Positions 34,801-47,771 of a stretch of 64,000 nt of DNA are shown here, in pieces (position 1 is the first letter of the stretch; every line of letters starts with the position of its first letter). Source of the stretch: Aristolochia californica (Eukaryota > Streptophyta > Magnoliopsida > Piperales > Aristolochiaceae); contig JARWKL010000010.1 in NCBI GenBank assembly GCA_029961685.1, forward strand, positions 2,728,001-2,792,000, in the 5' to 3' direction. Position numbers and translations under genes: made by a program. Under the pieces are notes generated by a model. The model was not told the DNA's origin, searched no databases, and was given only the letters and a program-made list of their open reading frames with translations.

Positions 34801-36449
34801 ACATTTTCTTGTTAAGAATGAGAAGTTGACCAAGATGCTTAATCAATAGAAGATTGAGAAAAAAATTTTAAATGCCATTGTGAATAAGGTAGTCTCAAAG
34901 TTGGATGCCTGAAGTGATGTGCATGAAAGCTGGCTTAAAGTGCATGAGAGTTGCACTAAGAGTAATGAGCATATGGATTTTGAAATGTTGCATGATGGTT
35001 GAATTAGCATTGTGGAGCGTGAGGCCTCAAATGATATCTCCTCAAATATAGATCAAATTGACATGAAATTTTATCCTTTTGAAACTAGACTTAAATACCT
35101 TTCATTTAAGTATAACTTTTATTCATAATATATATTTCTTTTGAGATAAATAATTTGATATATTTTGGACTTTGTAATCAGATCGAACCGAGTACTCTTT
35201 CTTCTTTGACCAGCATGACCATTGACTCTTCCGAGATTGATATCTCCATTTAAAAAACTCAGATTGAGAATTGGTTAAATAGGTAAGAAAATAAAATTAC
35301 AGATATTTCTTTTGATATATTTATACATATAAAATCTCGTTTTGATGGCATAAAATGGCTCTAAAATGGAAGCTTTCTACTGCTATATGAAACTTTGTGC
35401 TTGACCTTTGCTGCTTCAGATGTCGATTTCTCTTTCTAGAAAAATATGATTTCAACGATTCTTTTTGAGTTGGAAATTAGACTCAAAAATATTTCCAAAA
35501 GTTTATAATTTTCTATATGAAACATATGGTAAGATATTTAAAAATCCAATAAAAACATGAACTGGGAAAGAAGACTAAAGAAAAAACGAGAAACACCTTT
35601 TGTTTCTTTTTCTTTTTCTTTTTCTTCTTCTTCCTCACCTTCTTCTCCATCTTCTTGTCCTTTCCATCTCATATCTTTCCCACTCTAACATATTGTTGAA
35701 ACTTAGGATTCTATGTTGTATAATAATGGCAAAAGAGGATTATGGGGTGAGAAGAAGAAGAAGAGTTGTGGAGCGAAGGTTTAGGAGGAGAAGAGGAAGA
35801 GTGACTAATTTGGAGAAAAGATGAGGAAGAATAGGGTTATGGACTTAGTCCAAACCCTCCCCCTTGAGTTGTATTTGTAGATATAAAAAATATTAATATT
35901 GTAAGAATACCCTTCACCCTAGTAAGAGTGAATAAGAGACAAAAAAAGTAAACTAATTATATCAGTGCGATCTTGATTACATCATTTCTTCCAACATCCA
36001 TCTAATAAAAGGAGTGGAGTTGGTGCTAGGAATGAATTGTTTTCACACCTTAGAGGAAGTTATATGGGATTTAGAAAATATGACTATGGAATTCTCTATT
36101 TAAGATGATTGAATTAAGTAGAAGTGCATAATGGATGGTGAGCATGACTTGTGCAACTAGAAACCCTGTAAAAGCTAGCATCTTTCAAGGATCAAGCTAT
36201 CCTATTCCAAATACTTGGGTCGACAACATCATAAGGTAAGCATAAACTTCCTCCTTGATTACAATATCTGCTCACTATCTTTCAAGATGTTTTATTTGAA
36301 TTGAAAGGTCTATTACTAAGGTGGCTCTATGACCACCTTATCCCCATTCAACCAAGTGCTCCTCTTAAGAGCACATGACCTACTGCTACCCACATGTTCA
36401 AAAGGGTAAAATTGAAACTTAGAAGTCATCATCGGACCAAGTAACAATC
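34801..36449. other. Retroelement debris, no gene
   Basis: The segment 35100-35560 is a reversed, diverged copy of the leader seen at 29160-29930. The segment 35590-35900 is pyrimidine- then purine-rich, with a plausible minus-strand LTR composition. The arginine-rich frame at 35600-35824 is low-complexity and not a gene. Confidence 0.45.
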
Positions 36450-36740
36450 CTCACTCTGAATTGTTGGTGAAAAATAAAGATGGATCATGAAGGTTTTGTG
36501 TGGAGGTTCTTAACAACATCATTGTAAAAGATAAGTACCTAATTCTTGTCATTGATGAGTTAATGAATTGAGTAGTGCACAATTTTTTCAAAACTAGATT
36601 CTTGTTCAGGTTATCATCAAATCCAAGTAGCAAACAGTGACATTGAGAAAATCACCTTTTGGACCCATGATGGACACTATGGAGTTTTTGGTAAGCCCCT
36701 TTGGCCTAATCAATGCACCGGCTCATTTCATAACTTCCTT
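36450..36740 (+). mobile_element. Ty3/Gypsy reverse transcriptase fragment
   Basis: The text NNIIVKDKYLILVIDELMN (36510-36565) corresponds to the Gypsy RT motif 'NKITVKDKYPIPVIDELLDEL'. Then at 36650-36735, in other frames, come TDDGHYGVF and NAPAHFITSF-like text, matching '[22 protein letters not shown]'. It is frameshifted and isolated, so a dead fragment. Confidence 0.65.
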
Positions 36741-37689
36741 TTAGAAGAAGAAACTCCTTCATAAATTCCTTTTTAGAATTTAAAGAGGTGTTTTTGAAAT
36801 TTAAAAGGTGAATTTATGGCATCAATAAAACTAAATTTTGAAGCCAAATAGCCGCCAAACAAAAAAAAAAAACTCACTTTCGACCCTCTTATATGTATCA
36901 AAAACGATTTTTTTAGAAAATTCAAAACTTGATTTGGAAGATCAACAAGAGGACTTTGATTGATGATATTGAGAATAAAAATATATATAAAAGGAGTACC
37001 TTAACAATCAAATTGAATAACAAGGTGTTGCTGAAACTTTTCAGTATATGGCTGCTTCAAACTTCGATGGTCCTTCTTTCATGCTCTTTTACTTAACTTT
37101 AGAGCAACTTAACAAAACTCTAGAATCTCTTCTCTAATACTATGTTATATTCTAGGATTTCATACTTGAAAGTGCTGGAGTTGAGGTGGATAAGAGGTAA
37201 GAAAAAAGGAGAAAAGAAAAGAGAAAAGAATTGGAGAACGCAAAAGCACGAGGACGAGCTAGGGTTGAAAACAAGGTGAGCTCAAGATGAGACTCCCTTC
37301 TCCAAGATGACTTATTTATAATTAAGGGTAAAAGCCCTAATATATGGTAAATATGAAAAAAGAACTTAAAAACACTTTGTAATTATAATGTATGCCACTT
37401 ATCTTTTAATTACAAGGTGTATCATTGGAGTTTCTTCAACACTTTTTAAGGGTATCTTAGAAAAATCATTAGTTGGTTGAAGAAAAATACTTGATTTATG
37501 TTCGACGTTAGGCCAACTTCTATTATATGTAGATAGTGGGTTTATAGACATTACTTTGAAGTGATAAAAAATAAATCAAAGAAATACTAGAGATTTAACA
37601 ACCTACAAAACAATTTCTAGGATTTCTGGAGGAATAAAAGAGGACAAGTTTTTTTGGAAAATTCTAGGGAGACTGTAACAATTGAACCA
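36741..37689. other. Gene-free stretch
   Basis: Nothing recognisable apart from a purine-rich segment at 37190-37290 that resembles LTR sequence in minus sense. Confidence 0.35.
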
Positions 37690-38520
37690 TTAAAAAATAA
37701 ATTGGACTAAACAAGACCTTAATCAGGTGTGCAAGGGAATGAGAAACCATGGAAGGAGAGACTGAATCTCCAAGCCGTAATGAACTGTGAATTGGCTCTC
37801 AGGTTTCTGCCTCACTGTTTCATCAATCTCTATCAAGCATTCTGGTTGTGCGCCTCAAGGTTACCATGAAAGAGAACGACAAGGCCAGCATCTTCCTTTA
37901 GTTGAAAATTGCAGAAACCATAACTCATTGTGATGTGCTTCAAACGGCTGGTTTCTGGGCATCCCAAAAATCGTCTCTTCCCTGTCAGATTCATCTGTCA
38001 TTGCCCAATCCTAAATATTAAGGTACACAACTGCACTTGGAAGGAGAAGAAATTTTGGGTTCACCAATACAAGCTGAATTCGTCGGTGGGGCTTCCACTC
38101 AACTTCGTGGGAAAATTAGTTTATGGGAGACGATGAGTGATTTCAGTAGACTCACTGCAATCAGAATATTGAGGAGGTATGCCGACGCATGAATCAAAGG
38201 AAAACATATCCTCAAGATGAATGCTATTGTTATTAGAAGAAAAACAGCAGCTTGAGATTCTATAATCGTTCAATAATTCTGGTCGAGGATGTTCTTGTCG
38301 AGGAATCAACTGCTGATGGGGCTGTTGTCGGATGGCCTGGTATTGAAGACGGACAGATTGTTGGAGGACCTAAGCAATGGTGGTTCACTTCATTCCAATG
38401 AAGCCAAAGGATTCCGGTGTTGCTGTGAATCAGAAGACAAATCCAACAATTTCAGCGAGAGGATACATAGACGAAAGGAAAACATAGGAAGACGATGAGA
38501 TTAAATATAAACAAGGGATA
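37690..38520. other. Unassigned low-copy-looking block
   Basis: Base composition is closer to that of the gene exons than to the flanking retroelements, and several open stretches are present. On plus, 37930-38136 reads on through WKEKKFWVHQYKLNSSVG, and a further frame at 38284-38400 reads STADGAVVGWPGIEDGQIVG. On minus, an acceptor-like TTAG precedes QSVRLQYQAIRQQPHQQL. None matches a family I know, the frames are not joined by convincing splice sites, and it may be a captured or decayed gene piece. Confidence 0.3.
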
Positions 38521-38589
38521 AGGAGAAAAAATTAGCAATTATCAGAAACAATTATATAAAATACTACATTCTAAGAATCAAATTAGAGA

Positions 38590-38830
38590 AAAATAATTCA
38601 TCGATGGTCTATAAATTGAGTATATCGGGCATCTATTTAGAATAGAGAAAAAGCCTAGAATCAGAGTTAATACAAAACTGTCAATAAGAACTAAAGAGTT
38701 ATAACACTTTTAAACTTGAAATACTTCTATGAGACTTCCTTCCATGAGACTCCGATAAGATTCCACCGTATTAATTATTCCATTGTGAGGTTTTTTCTGC
38801 AAGAGTCATGTAAGACTCCTCCATGTCTCC
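38590..38830 (-). mobile_element. Diverged Copia-type LTR, minus orientation
   Basis: Contains the family's signature AGACTTCCTTCCATGAGACTC, ACCGTATTAATTATTCC and GTCATGTAAGACTCCTCCATG stretches in reverse. Its ends are eroded. Confidence 0.6.
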
Positions 38831-39559
38831 TCTTCCACAGTGTAGTAAACCCTCATAATCCTTGCCTATCCATTTAGTCATCAACAAGTCTCATTCTAAG
38901 TGTCCTTGTTCATCACTAATTATGGAGTTTAAGTCTAAATAACATAAGTAACTCTTAAGTAGGAAATTTGGCAACTTTCTTAATCTAGTGCTTTCCTCTT
39001 TTAAACATAAACTCAGCTCCATATTGTACCCAAGAGTCCTTTCCTAAGACAAAAATAGTTTACAAGTCCTTACTTAAATGTTCTAGTCCTTGCTAGAGTC
39101 TATTTTGTGACAATGATCGATATTAGGAAAGTTCATTTAGTTGAAAGATTGGAACCTCTTCTCTTAGTTAAGTCTTTCTCATATATAACTACCCATTCTA
39201 CTCAAGAGCCACCATGTCCTCAATAGAGTCTTTTCCCCCCTCCAAAACTGCAAATCTTGTTCCCTAAGACTTTCCAAGTCATGACAACAAGCAAGTTTCT
39301 ATTCTGAGTCTTATTTGTTGTCTCATTACCCTCGTTGTTGTATATTGGGTCCTTTTAATCGAGACATTTGTGTTGAAGAAGAAAAATCTTGGATTGATTA
39401 CCTTGGATTATTATTCATTGATTGTTGTCAACTTGCACTACAATGACTCTTAAGAATACTAGAGGATAGAAGATTGTCTGTACTAAAGAATTTGCACTAC
39501 TTCAAAAGATAATGCGTCTGATGGCTTATACACATAATGAAGCCACCTCCAACAAGTTT
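38831..39559. other. Retroelement internal sequence without recognisable domains
   Basis: Lies between an LTR remnant and the Copia protease-integrase region. No gag motif could be read. Confidence 0.4.
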
Positions 39560-42500
39560 CTCCTATTGCTGCTATTTCTATAATAGGTATGATCTCTACT
39601 ACTTCTCCATCCTTGATCATTGACTCAAACGCGTCTGAGCACTTGATAGGTAATGGTACCCCCCTGAGTTCTATATCTCCTTCTTTACTTGACAAATTTC
39701 TTTCCATACTTATGGATCCCAAACCAAGGTACACATTTGCTACACATACTCTTCATTTAAAAGATGGCTTATTTGTTCCCGCATTTCCATTAAACCTTTT
39801 ATCTGTTAGTCAACTATTAAAAAAAAACTTTTCTTTTACTTCATGTGTTCTTAAAGATTTGAAGACAAAACAGGTTATAGCTGGAGGCCGTGACAGAGGG
39901 GGCCTCTACTATCTCTATTCACCAGCACTAACAACCACCACCAATGCTCATTATTTGACTCTTCAGTGGCACAATAGGTTAGGAGACTCAAATACATTAT
40001 TCCCACATTATAGTCCATTTCCAGTCTCAACTATGAAGACTGTCAAGTGAGTAAACACTAGTGGAGTACTTATTCTTGTCATGGTGAAACAAAATTTTTT
40101 GCCCCATATTCTTTAGTTCACACTGATATATGGGGCCCTATGAACATCTCAAATGTTTCCTAGTCAAAGTATTTTGTTACCTTTGTGGATGATTTCTCTT
40201 GGGCTACATGGTTGTTCTTATTAAAAGAGAGATCAGAAGTCTTACCTCTTTTTAAGTCTTTTTGTGTCATGGTGTCTACCTAGTTCAACACTAGCTTAAA
40301 GATTCTTCGCTCCAATAATGTCAAGGAATATTTGTCTGTAGACTTCCAATCTTTTTGCCAAAACAAAAACATCATTCACCAAACCTCTTGCGTATACACA
40401 CCACAAAAAAATCATGTTGCTGAAAGAAAAAATAGATACCTTCTTGAGGTTTTCCGTGCTCTACTCCATCATATGCATGTGTTTCATTTCTATTGGCCCT
40501 ATGACATCCTCACAACCCGTTATCTTATTAATAAGTTACCTTCTTTAGTGCTTGGCAACCTGACACCATATTTTTTTCTTTTTCCTGGTGATAAGTTGTT
40601 CTCTCTTCCTTTGAGAGTTTTGGGTGTATCTGTTTTATTCATAATACTTCCCCCCATATTACTAAATTGGATCCCAGGTAATTAAAATGTATTTTTTTGG
40701 GGGTACTCTTGTACTCAGAAATGATATGTAAGTTACAATTCGTCTCTTCAAAAACTGTTTGTTTCTAGCAATGTCACATTCTTTGAGGACCAACCCTTTT
40801 ATCTAGGGGTGGCATCGAGCCGAGCCGAGCCGAGCCGAGCCAAGCCCGAACCCGCCTATGTTCGAGCAAGTTTGATATAAACATTTTGAATTGAGCTTTG
40901 AGCCGAACCTTGTCTCAAGCCTAAAATTGTTATCAAGCTCGAGCCCAAAAATTTTAACCGAATTCGAGCCGAGCTCGAGCTTCAAGATACATTTAAAACT
41001 TTTCAAAAAATATATATAAAACTATGCATATATTTTACATAAAATTGGGTGTGACATCTACATAAAATTGGGCATAACCTATATATATAATACATGTATA
41101 AGATCGGACATGACCTCTACTTAAAAATTAAGCATAATCTATGTATATAATACTTATATAAAATTCGGCATGACCTCTACTTAAAATTGGGCATAATCTC
41201 TATACATAATACTTGCATAAACACTTCATAAACACTCCATAAAATTGTCTATACATTCTATAAACACTCCATGAAATTGTTTAGACACTCCATAAAGTAG
41301 CCTAAACACTCCATATACTGCATAACATTATGAATAAACTCCATACAATAATCAAACACAACAAAATTAAATGAAATATCACTATCAATTTACAATCACC
41401 CAAATAAAAACTATAAATTCTTTAAATAAAATCCTATTACTATTAGAGACTTACTAGAAAATTAAAAAATATTTTAAATTTTTCTTAGGAAGTTAAATTG
41501 ACCTCTTATTACCTTTTCTAAGGAAATAAATAAAAAGTTAATAATAAATCTAATATATTATTATACTTATCGATAAAATTTTAATCAAATAAAATGTCAA
41601 ATACAAAATTGCTATGAAAATTGCCTCATGCTAAAAGGATTATATCATCAACTGTCTAATACTTATTCAAAATTTTTCTATACGGTTTTCTAGCCCATCT
41701 TGGCAAGAAAATCTTACTCAGAAGATTATATGATTTTTTAACAAAAAATTATAATTAGAAAAATATTTTCAAAAAACATGAGACACTAATTGTCCCTATA
41801 TTTCTACTAAAAATGTCTTTTCAACATTTATTGAAAAAATCACTAATAGTCTCTAGAACGTATTTCTACTAAAATATCTTTTCAATTTCTTAAAGAGCCA
41901 TGAAGAAGGGACAAAGAGTTTTTTTTTCCTTGTTTATGATCTCGCACGTAGGGGTGGCTTCGAATAAATTATATATAAAATTATGCATACATTTAATTTT
42001 TTCAAGAGCTACGAGGAAAAGGAGTTTAAGGAAAAAGTTTTTTTTTTTTTACTTTACGATCATCTTCGCGCAGGGGAGGGGGGGGGGGGGGGAGATTATT
42101 TCTCCCCTAATTTCTCCTCCGAACTTACTGGTTCAGGTTTTCCACCGAGACGACGTGGAGGGAAGGGGGTTATGACGCTGGGGAGGATCTATCGTCGGGG
42201 ATGACGGCTGTGACGGCGGTGTCGGAAGCGGCGATGACAGAAACAGAGGCTACGGCGAGGAGAGGAAGATATCGAACGGACGGCCACAGAGGCGGTCGAC
42301 AAGCAACTGTTGACGGGGGTAGAGGTGGTGACAACAGCCGACGGGAGGGTCTCAGGGGTGACGAGGGGAGGAAAATATCCCCCTCCCCCCCCCCCCCCCC
42401 CCCCTCCTCGCTCCCGCTCTCCCGTTCCCGACCCGATACCGATCCCGACTCACTTTGAGCCGGCTCTCGAGCCGACGAACTGAACTTGACTTCGGTTGAG

Positions 42501-44098
42501 CTCGGCTTGTTAAGGTAAACGAGCTGATTTCAGAGCTCGAGCTTGATAGATAATGAATTGAACCGAGCCGAACTCGAGCCGCTCGGGAGCCGACTCGGTT
42601 CGAAGCCACCCCTAATTTTATCCATTCACCAATGCCCCCACCTGGTTTTTCTGCAACCAATGAGTTTCCTAAACCTATTGTGTCAATTGATGACTCCCCA
42701 TTGCTCATTTTTTAACCACCCATCAGTTATCACTATCTTCCTATCAGTTTCTTACCTCTATTTCTTTTGTTGCTATTCCTCAGTCTTATTAGGAGGCCCT
42801 ACAGAATCTAGGATGGAAATCAGCCATGGATGAAGAGAGTATATCCCTATACGAGAATCAAACATGGTGCCTTATTTCCCTACCATCTAGAAAAAAGTCG
42901 GTGAGCTATAAATGGCTCTTCACTATTAAACATAATCCGGATGACACAACGGCCAACTTTGTGGCTAAAGGCTACACCCAATGTTATGGGATTTATTATG
43001 AGGAAACCATTTCTCCAGTCTTCAAGCTCAACTCGGTGTGTCTCTAATAATTTCTTTCTACTAATTCTTGATAGCCTGTCTTTTAGCTAAATGTAACGAA
43101 TGCCTTCCTCAATGGCGATATTAAGGAGAAAATTTATATGCAGCAAACACCTGGATATGTGGTTAAGGAGGAGTTAGTGTGCCACCTTAAAAAATCATTA
43201 TATGGTTTGAAGCACACTCCGTGGGCCTGGTTTGACAAGTTTAGTCAAACAATGATTCGATTTTGGGTTCACGAGGTGCTCTATGAACCATTCTATATTT
43301 GTCAAGCATACCGAAAAAGGAGTTGTACTACTTGCTATATACATGGATGATATTATTTTGACGGGTAGTGATATTTTTGTATTAGTCAAGTAAAAAATAA
43401 GATATGCAATGAATTCAAGATGAAAGACTTGGGAGTCCTTAAGTACTTTCTCAATATTGAGGTTCTTCACTCCAAACATAGTATTATCCTGTCACATAGA
43501 AATATGTTCTTAACTTGCTCGAAGAAACCAAAAATGATGGGATGTCATCTGGTTGACACCCTATGGAGACAAATACAAAACTATGTGCTGCTTCACGAGA
43601 TTAAGTTGATGTGAGCAAGTACCAAAGCCTAGTTAGCAAACTTATCTATCTCACTGTGACTAGACCAAATATTTATTTTGCAGTCAGTGTGGTCAGTCAA
43701 TTTTTGCATAAACTCAGATGTCATGCATTGGAGAGAATTCTCAGGTACTTGGAAAAGGCACCAGGTCAAGGGGTCCTAAATAAGTGTCATGGTCATCTCA
43801 ATATTGAAAGTTTTGTTGATGCGGATTGGGTTGAATCACTGGATGATAAAAAGTTTACTTCAAGATATTGTACTCTAGTTGGAGGCAGCCTTGTTACATG
43901 GAGGAGTAAAAAACTAAATGTGGTTGAAAGGTCCAATGCAAAATCAGAATACATAACCATAACACATGCGGTAAGTGAACTTCTACAAATTAAATCTCTT
44001 CTAGCAGAATTGGGATTCCACAAAGAAGGCCTTATGAAACTATATTGTGATAATCAAACAGTGATCCACATTGCCTCCAACCCAGGTTTTTTGCTCTT
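39560..44098 (+). mobile_element. Ty1/Copia pol remnant, interrupted by an hAT-like element
   Basis: Order of domains on plus: protease (LIIDSNASEHLIGN near 39613; the usual active-site DSGA is DSNA here); pre-integrase LQWHNRLG near 39960; integrase VHTDIWGP near 40115 and FVTFVDDFSWATW; IN C-terminal half at 40332-40630; RT with VSYKWLFTIKHNPDD (42900), LNVTNAFLNGDIKEKIYMQQ (43090) and the catalytic IYMDD at 43337-43351; MKDLGVLKYFLNIEV (43420); RNase H (FVDADWVESLDDKKFTSRY, 43611-44090). It stops at 44098, where another LTR begins. Stops and shifts make it inactive. Confidence 0.85.
40804..42614 (-). mobile_element. hAT-like non-autonomous element, copy C (1.81 kb)
   Basis: The ends are TAGGGGTGGCATCGAGCC at 40804 and, inwards on minus from 42614, TAGGGGTGGCTTCGAACC. 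The flanks cttttatc (40796-40803) and attttatc (42615-42622) agree at 7 of 8, an 8-bp target duplication of hAT type. The element lies in the Copia integrase-RT spacer, in reverse orientation to copies A and B. Internally, a second truncated end (TAGGGGTGGCTTCGAA at 41949) is followed by a repeat of a neighbouring purine-rich segment, so a further copy or rearrangement is nested inside. G and C runs occur at about 42073-42094 and 42385-42404. Confidence 0.85.
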
Positions 44099-44455
44099 CT
44101 TGATACGATAAAATACTGCTAGATTAAAATTATCTTTAATTGATGTAATTTTTCAATTCCTACAATTTCTCCTAGATTAATGTAAATCCTTTCAATTTCC
44201 TAGAATCTCTCATTGAGTCCTATAATCTTAATAGATTAAGGAGTTTCCAAAATAATGTTATAAATAGGAGTTATGGCTGAAGGAAAAATCAGTCAAGTTT
44301 TTTCAAATCTCTAATTTCCCCTGTCAAATTCGTGTCTAGCACCTCTTCTCTCTTCTTCTCTCTTTTCTTCTCTCTTCTTTCCTTCTTTCTTATTCTAACC
44401 TTCTTAACCTCTCTCTTTTAACTCTTCCTTTGGCTTTTAGAAAAGATAAGGACCT
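44099..44455 (+). mobile_element. Truncated LTR (family 2, Gypsy-like)
   Basis: Homologous to 51040-51428: shared AATTGATGTAAT...TCAATTCC, GGAGTTTCCAAA, ATAAATAGG and GGCTGAAGGAAAAAT...GTCAAG blocks, ending AAAAGATAAGGACCT. It truncates the Copia RNase H domain at its left side. Confidence 0.7.
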
Positions 44456-45763
44456 TTCAAAATTAGGGTTTTTATTAATTTATAATATAGGAAACAAGTA
44501 AAATCATATTACACTTAAGCATGTTCTTTAAAAATGAGTAAAATCTTACAAGGATGTAGGTTTAAATCCAAATTAGAAAAATAGCACAAGCTCCAAATGA
44601 ACTAAGTTTTAGAACTATACCTTGAAAGGGCCTCGAGGTATCCTTGTGGCACCTTGAGGTGTTCTAAAGGGCACCTCGAGCTATTGGAAAATTCTTTGCT
44701 CTAGGGGATTTATGTTTCTATTTTTGTCAAGGGATTTACAAGGACACCTAAAAAAGCCTTGAGCTCCAATAACCAAAAAAAAGTAGATATCCCTTTTATA
44801 TTACAAATTCACCCATTATGCAGATTGTTCAAAAACCTTTCACAAAAAAATAAAATAAAAAAATTTAGAGTTAAAATTCCTCAATCCTTGTATGCTACAA
44901 TTTGTGAATCACCCAATAGAACTTCAACACGAAAATCAACATGATCTCACTCGAACTTACTTTTAATTTTTTCTTGCTTCTAAAATCTATAAGTCTAAAT
45001 TGTATTTTTTTCCACATCCAATAGTATTCAAGTGGGTGGCGATTTGTTTTGTGAAAATGTACAAAGTTCTTTTGGTAAAATAATCATTCGAAGTATGATT
45101 TTTTTGGTGAAAATTTACGCTTGGTGCATTTTGTAAATATTTGTTGAAGCACAAGCCAAAATACCACATTAGTCATTTTTTTAGTGAACCTCAAATAAGT
45201 TGTCTAATTTAAAACTAATCTACATTTCCAAAAACCTCATTAAAATCTTTTTATGTACTTGTAGTCCAAGCAAAATCTACATGAAAGTTGGTCAATACCG
45301 TCCTCGTTCCTCTAGAAGGTTCAATACCAAAGATGGGGGTAGAGGAAGAACTTTATCCTTTAAACTATAGTTGTATGCACGATTCAGGTCCAATATTCAG
45401 GCCATAATCATGATTAAAATTGAGTTATATTTGTTAATTTGTGTATGCTAAACTTTATTTTTGTTTGTTATGAGCTTGGTTTCTTAGCCCTTTTTTGTCG
45501 TTTGATATATTTATTGTAGATTATTTAATATAAACATTATAACTAAATGACTTATAGATGTATAAACTTATAATATACCATATAAGCTATGGTTTTCAAT
45601 TTAATATTTCTACTTCTTAGGAGCCTAAGACCTAGAATACTCTTCATTTATCTTTAACTAAACAATCTTTCAAAATAAAGTTATCTAACACATGAACAAC
45701 CTGCACTCAGACCTGGTCCAGCTGGTTAGTTTCCTTTGACTTTGCAATCCTCAAACTAAATAC
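44456..45763. other. Gene-free AT-rich stretch
   Basis: No exon, domain or repeat border is recognised. The segment 44620-44690 has three short CCTCGAGGTA / CACCTTGAGG / CACCTCGAGC repeats. Confidence 0.4.
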
Positions 45764-46619
<856 letters not shown>

Positions 46620-46620
<1 letters not shown>

Positions 46621-47771
46621 AAAAAATTTAGTTTGGACACTGGGTCCATCTGAGATCCGACCGGTCTATCCAAATTTGACTTTTCGTCCGTCGGATCGTC
46701 GCCGGCATTCAAACTACGACTTTTCCGACCGGTTCGCGGATTTTTGTCTCTTTTGCCTTCCTAAACAGATGACACGTGTGGAGACCCCACTTGGTTCTGT
46801 GTCCGTCGCCTTCGCTCCTTGTCCGAGAGAGCATCTCCCTACCGTTGCGATTTAACGGTACAAAATTGCCACTCGTGTTTTTTTTAATTACAGTAGTGCA
46901 CCTGAGCGTTTACAAGCTCTAACGGGTGAAAATGCGATCACGAAAAACAATTGTTTGAAGGGTAGCGAATGTAAATTACGTGGAATATGAAGGGCTTTAT
47001 CGGACTTTAAATATGTCTGAGCTTCTCCTTCATCATGGCTGTCACTCATCTACCATCATGCGTTCATGACGATCATCATCAAACGGCAAATACACCCAAA
47101 AATAATCTCAGCTCTCCGTAACCCCTTCTGCTTCCTCTTCATGAAAAATCCGTCGCGAAAATCCCATTTTTTTTCCAAGTCTCCTCATTTAAAGTGCTCT
47201 AACTGGGTGAAGAGGTTGGTTTTCGTTCTCTTTCTTTCGTTTTTTTCTGTTTCCGACGGTGTGGGTTTTTTCTAGTTCGATAATCTCTTGAGAAGAAAAA
47301 CCTGCATCGGGAGTCCAGAAATCTCGTTTTTTTTCGGAGTGCTTTCCTAGTCTTCAGAAATGTCGGTGTTGTAATGAGGAAAACAGCTCAGACAATGATT
47401 GACATCAACTCCGATATTTTTTAGTTTTAAGGGTAGGAAAAAAAGAGTTTCGTTTGGATAAATGGTGTTTTCTTGTTCTGAGGTGCCATACGCGCTAGTT
47501 TTTTTCGGTTTTGAATAGATTACGGGCGTGTTTTATTTATTTATGTTTTTTTTTAAGCTGTTTTTTAGTTTCCTTTTGCATCTGATGGGCCTTTCATGGT
47601 TTCGTTTTGAGTCTATCAGAAGGTTTGTGTAGAAAAGCCATTTCGATCTTTAATGCCTCTGAGTGAACTTCGATGGATCGATAAATTACTTGGGCATTTT
47701 GAATTCTCCTCCTTCGTCTATTGGGAAATCAATCTCCTTCATCCCATTTGTCAAAATCACTTAGGCGGGAG
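46620..47771 (+). promoter_or_regulatory. Promoter and probable long 5' leader of the TBC gene
   Basis: The sequence becomes less AT-rich from about 46630. A perfect G-box/ABRE core CACGTG at 46773-46778 lies in the context GACACGTGTGG, and GACCGGT occurs twice (46658, 46718). Pyrimidine-rich leader-like sequence covers about 47020-47700. No clear TATA box. A 5'UTR intron is possible but cannot be fixed from sequence. Confidence 0.5.

Noticed and set aside
35600..35824. Arginine-rich small protein
   Set aside because: Arises from CTT/GAAGAA-type simple sequence in retroelement debris.
37930..38136. NAC transcription factor fragment (text like 'WVHQYKL')
   Set aside because: Only a few residues resemble the NAC 'WVMHQYxL' motif; no other NAC block is nearby and no splice context supports it.
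42201..42708. Overlapping GC-rich frames on both strands
   Set aside because: They are within hAT-like copy C and driven by G/C runs and repeated motifs.
47721..47771. TTG-initiated extension of the TBC protein
   Set aside because: Non-ATG start; the conserved N-terminus begins at the ATG at 47772.
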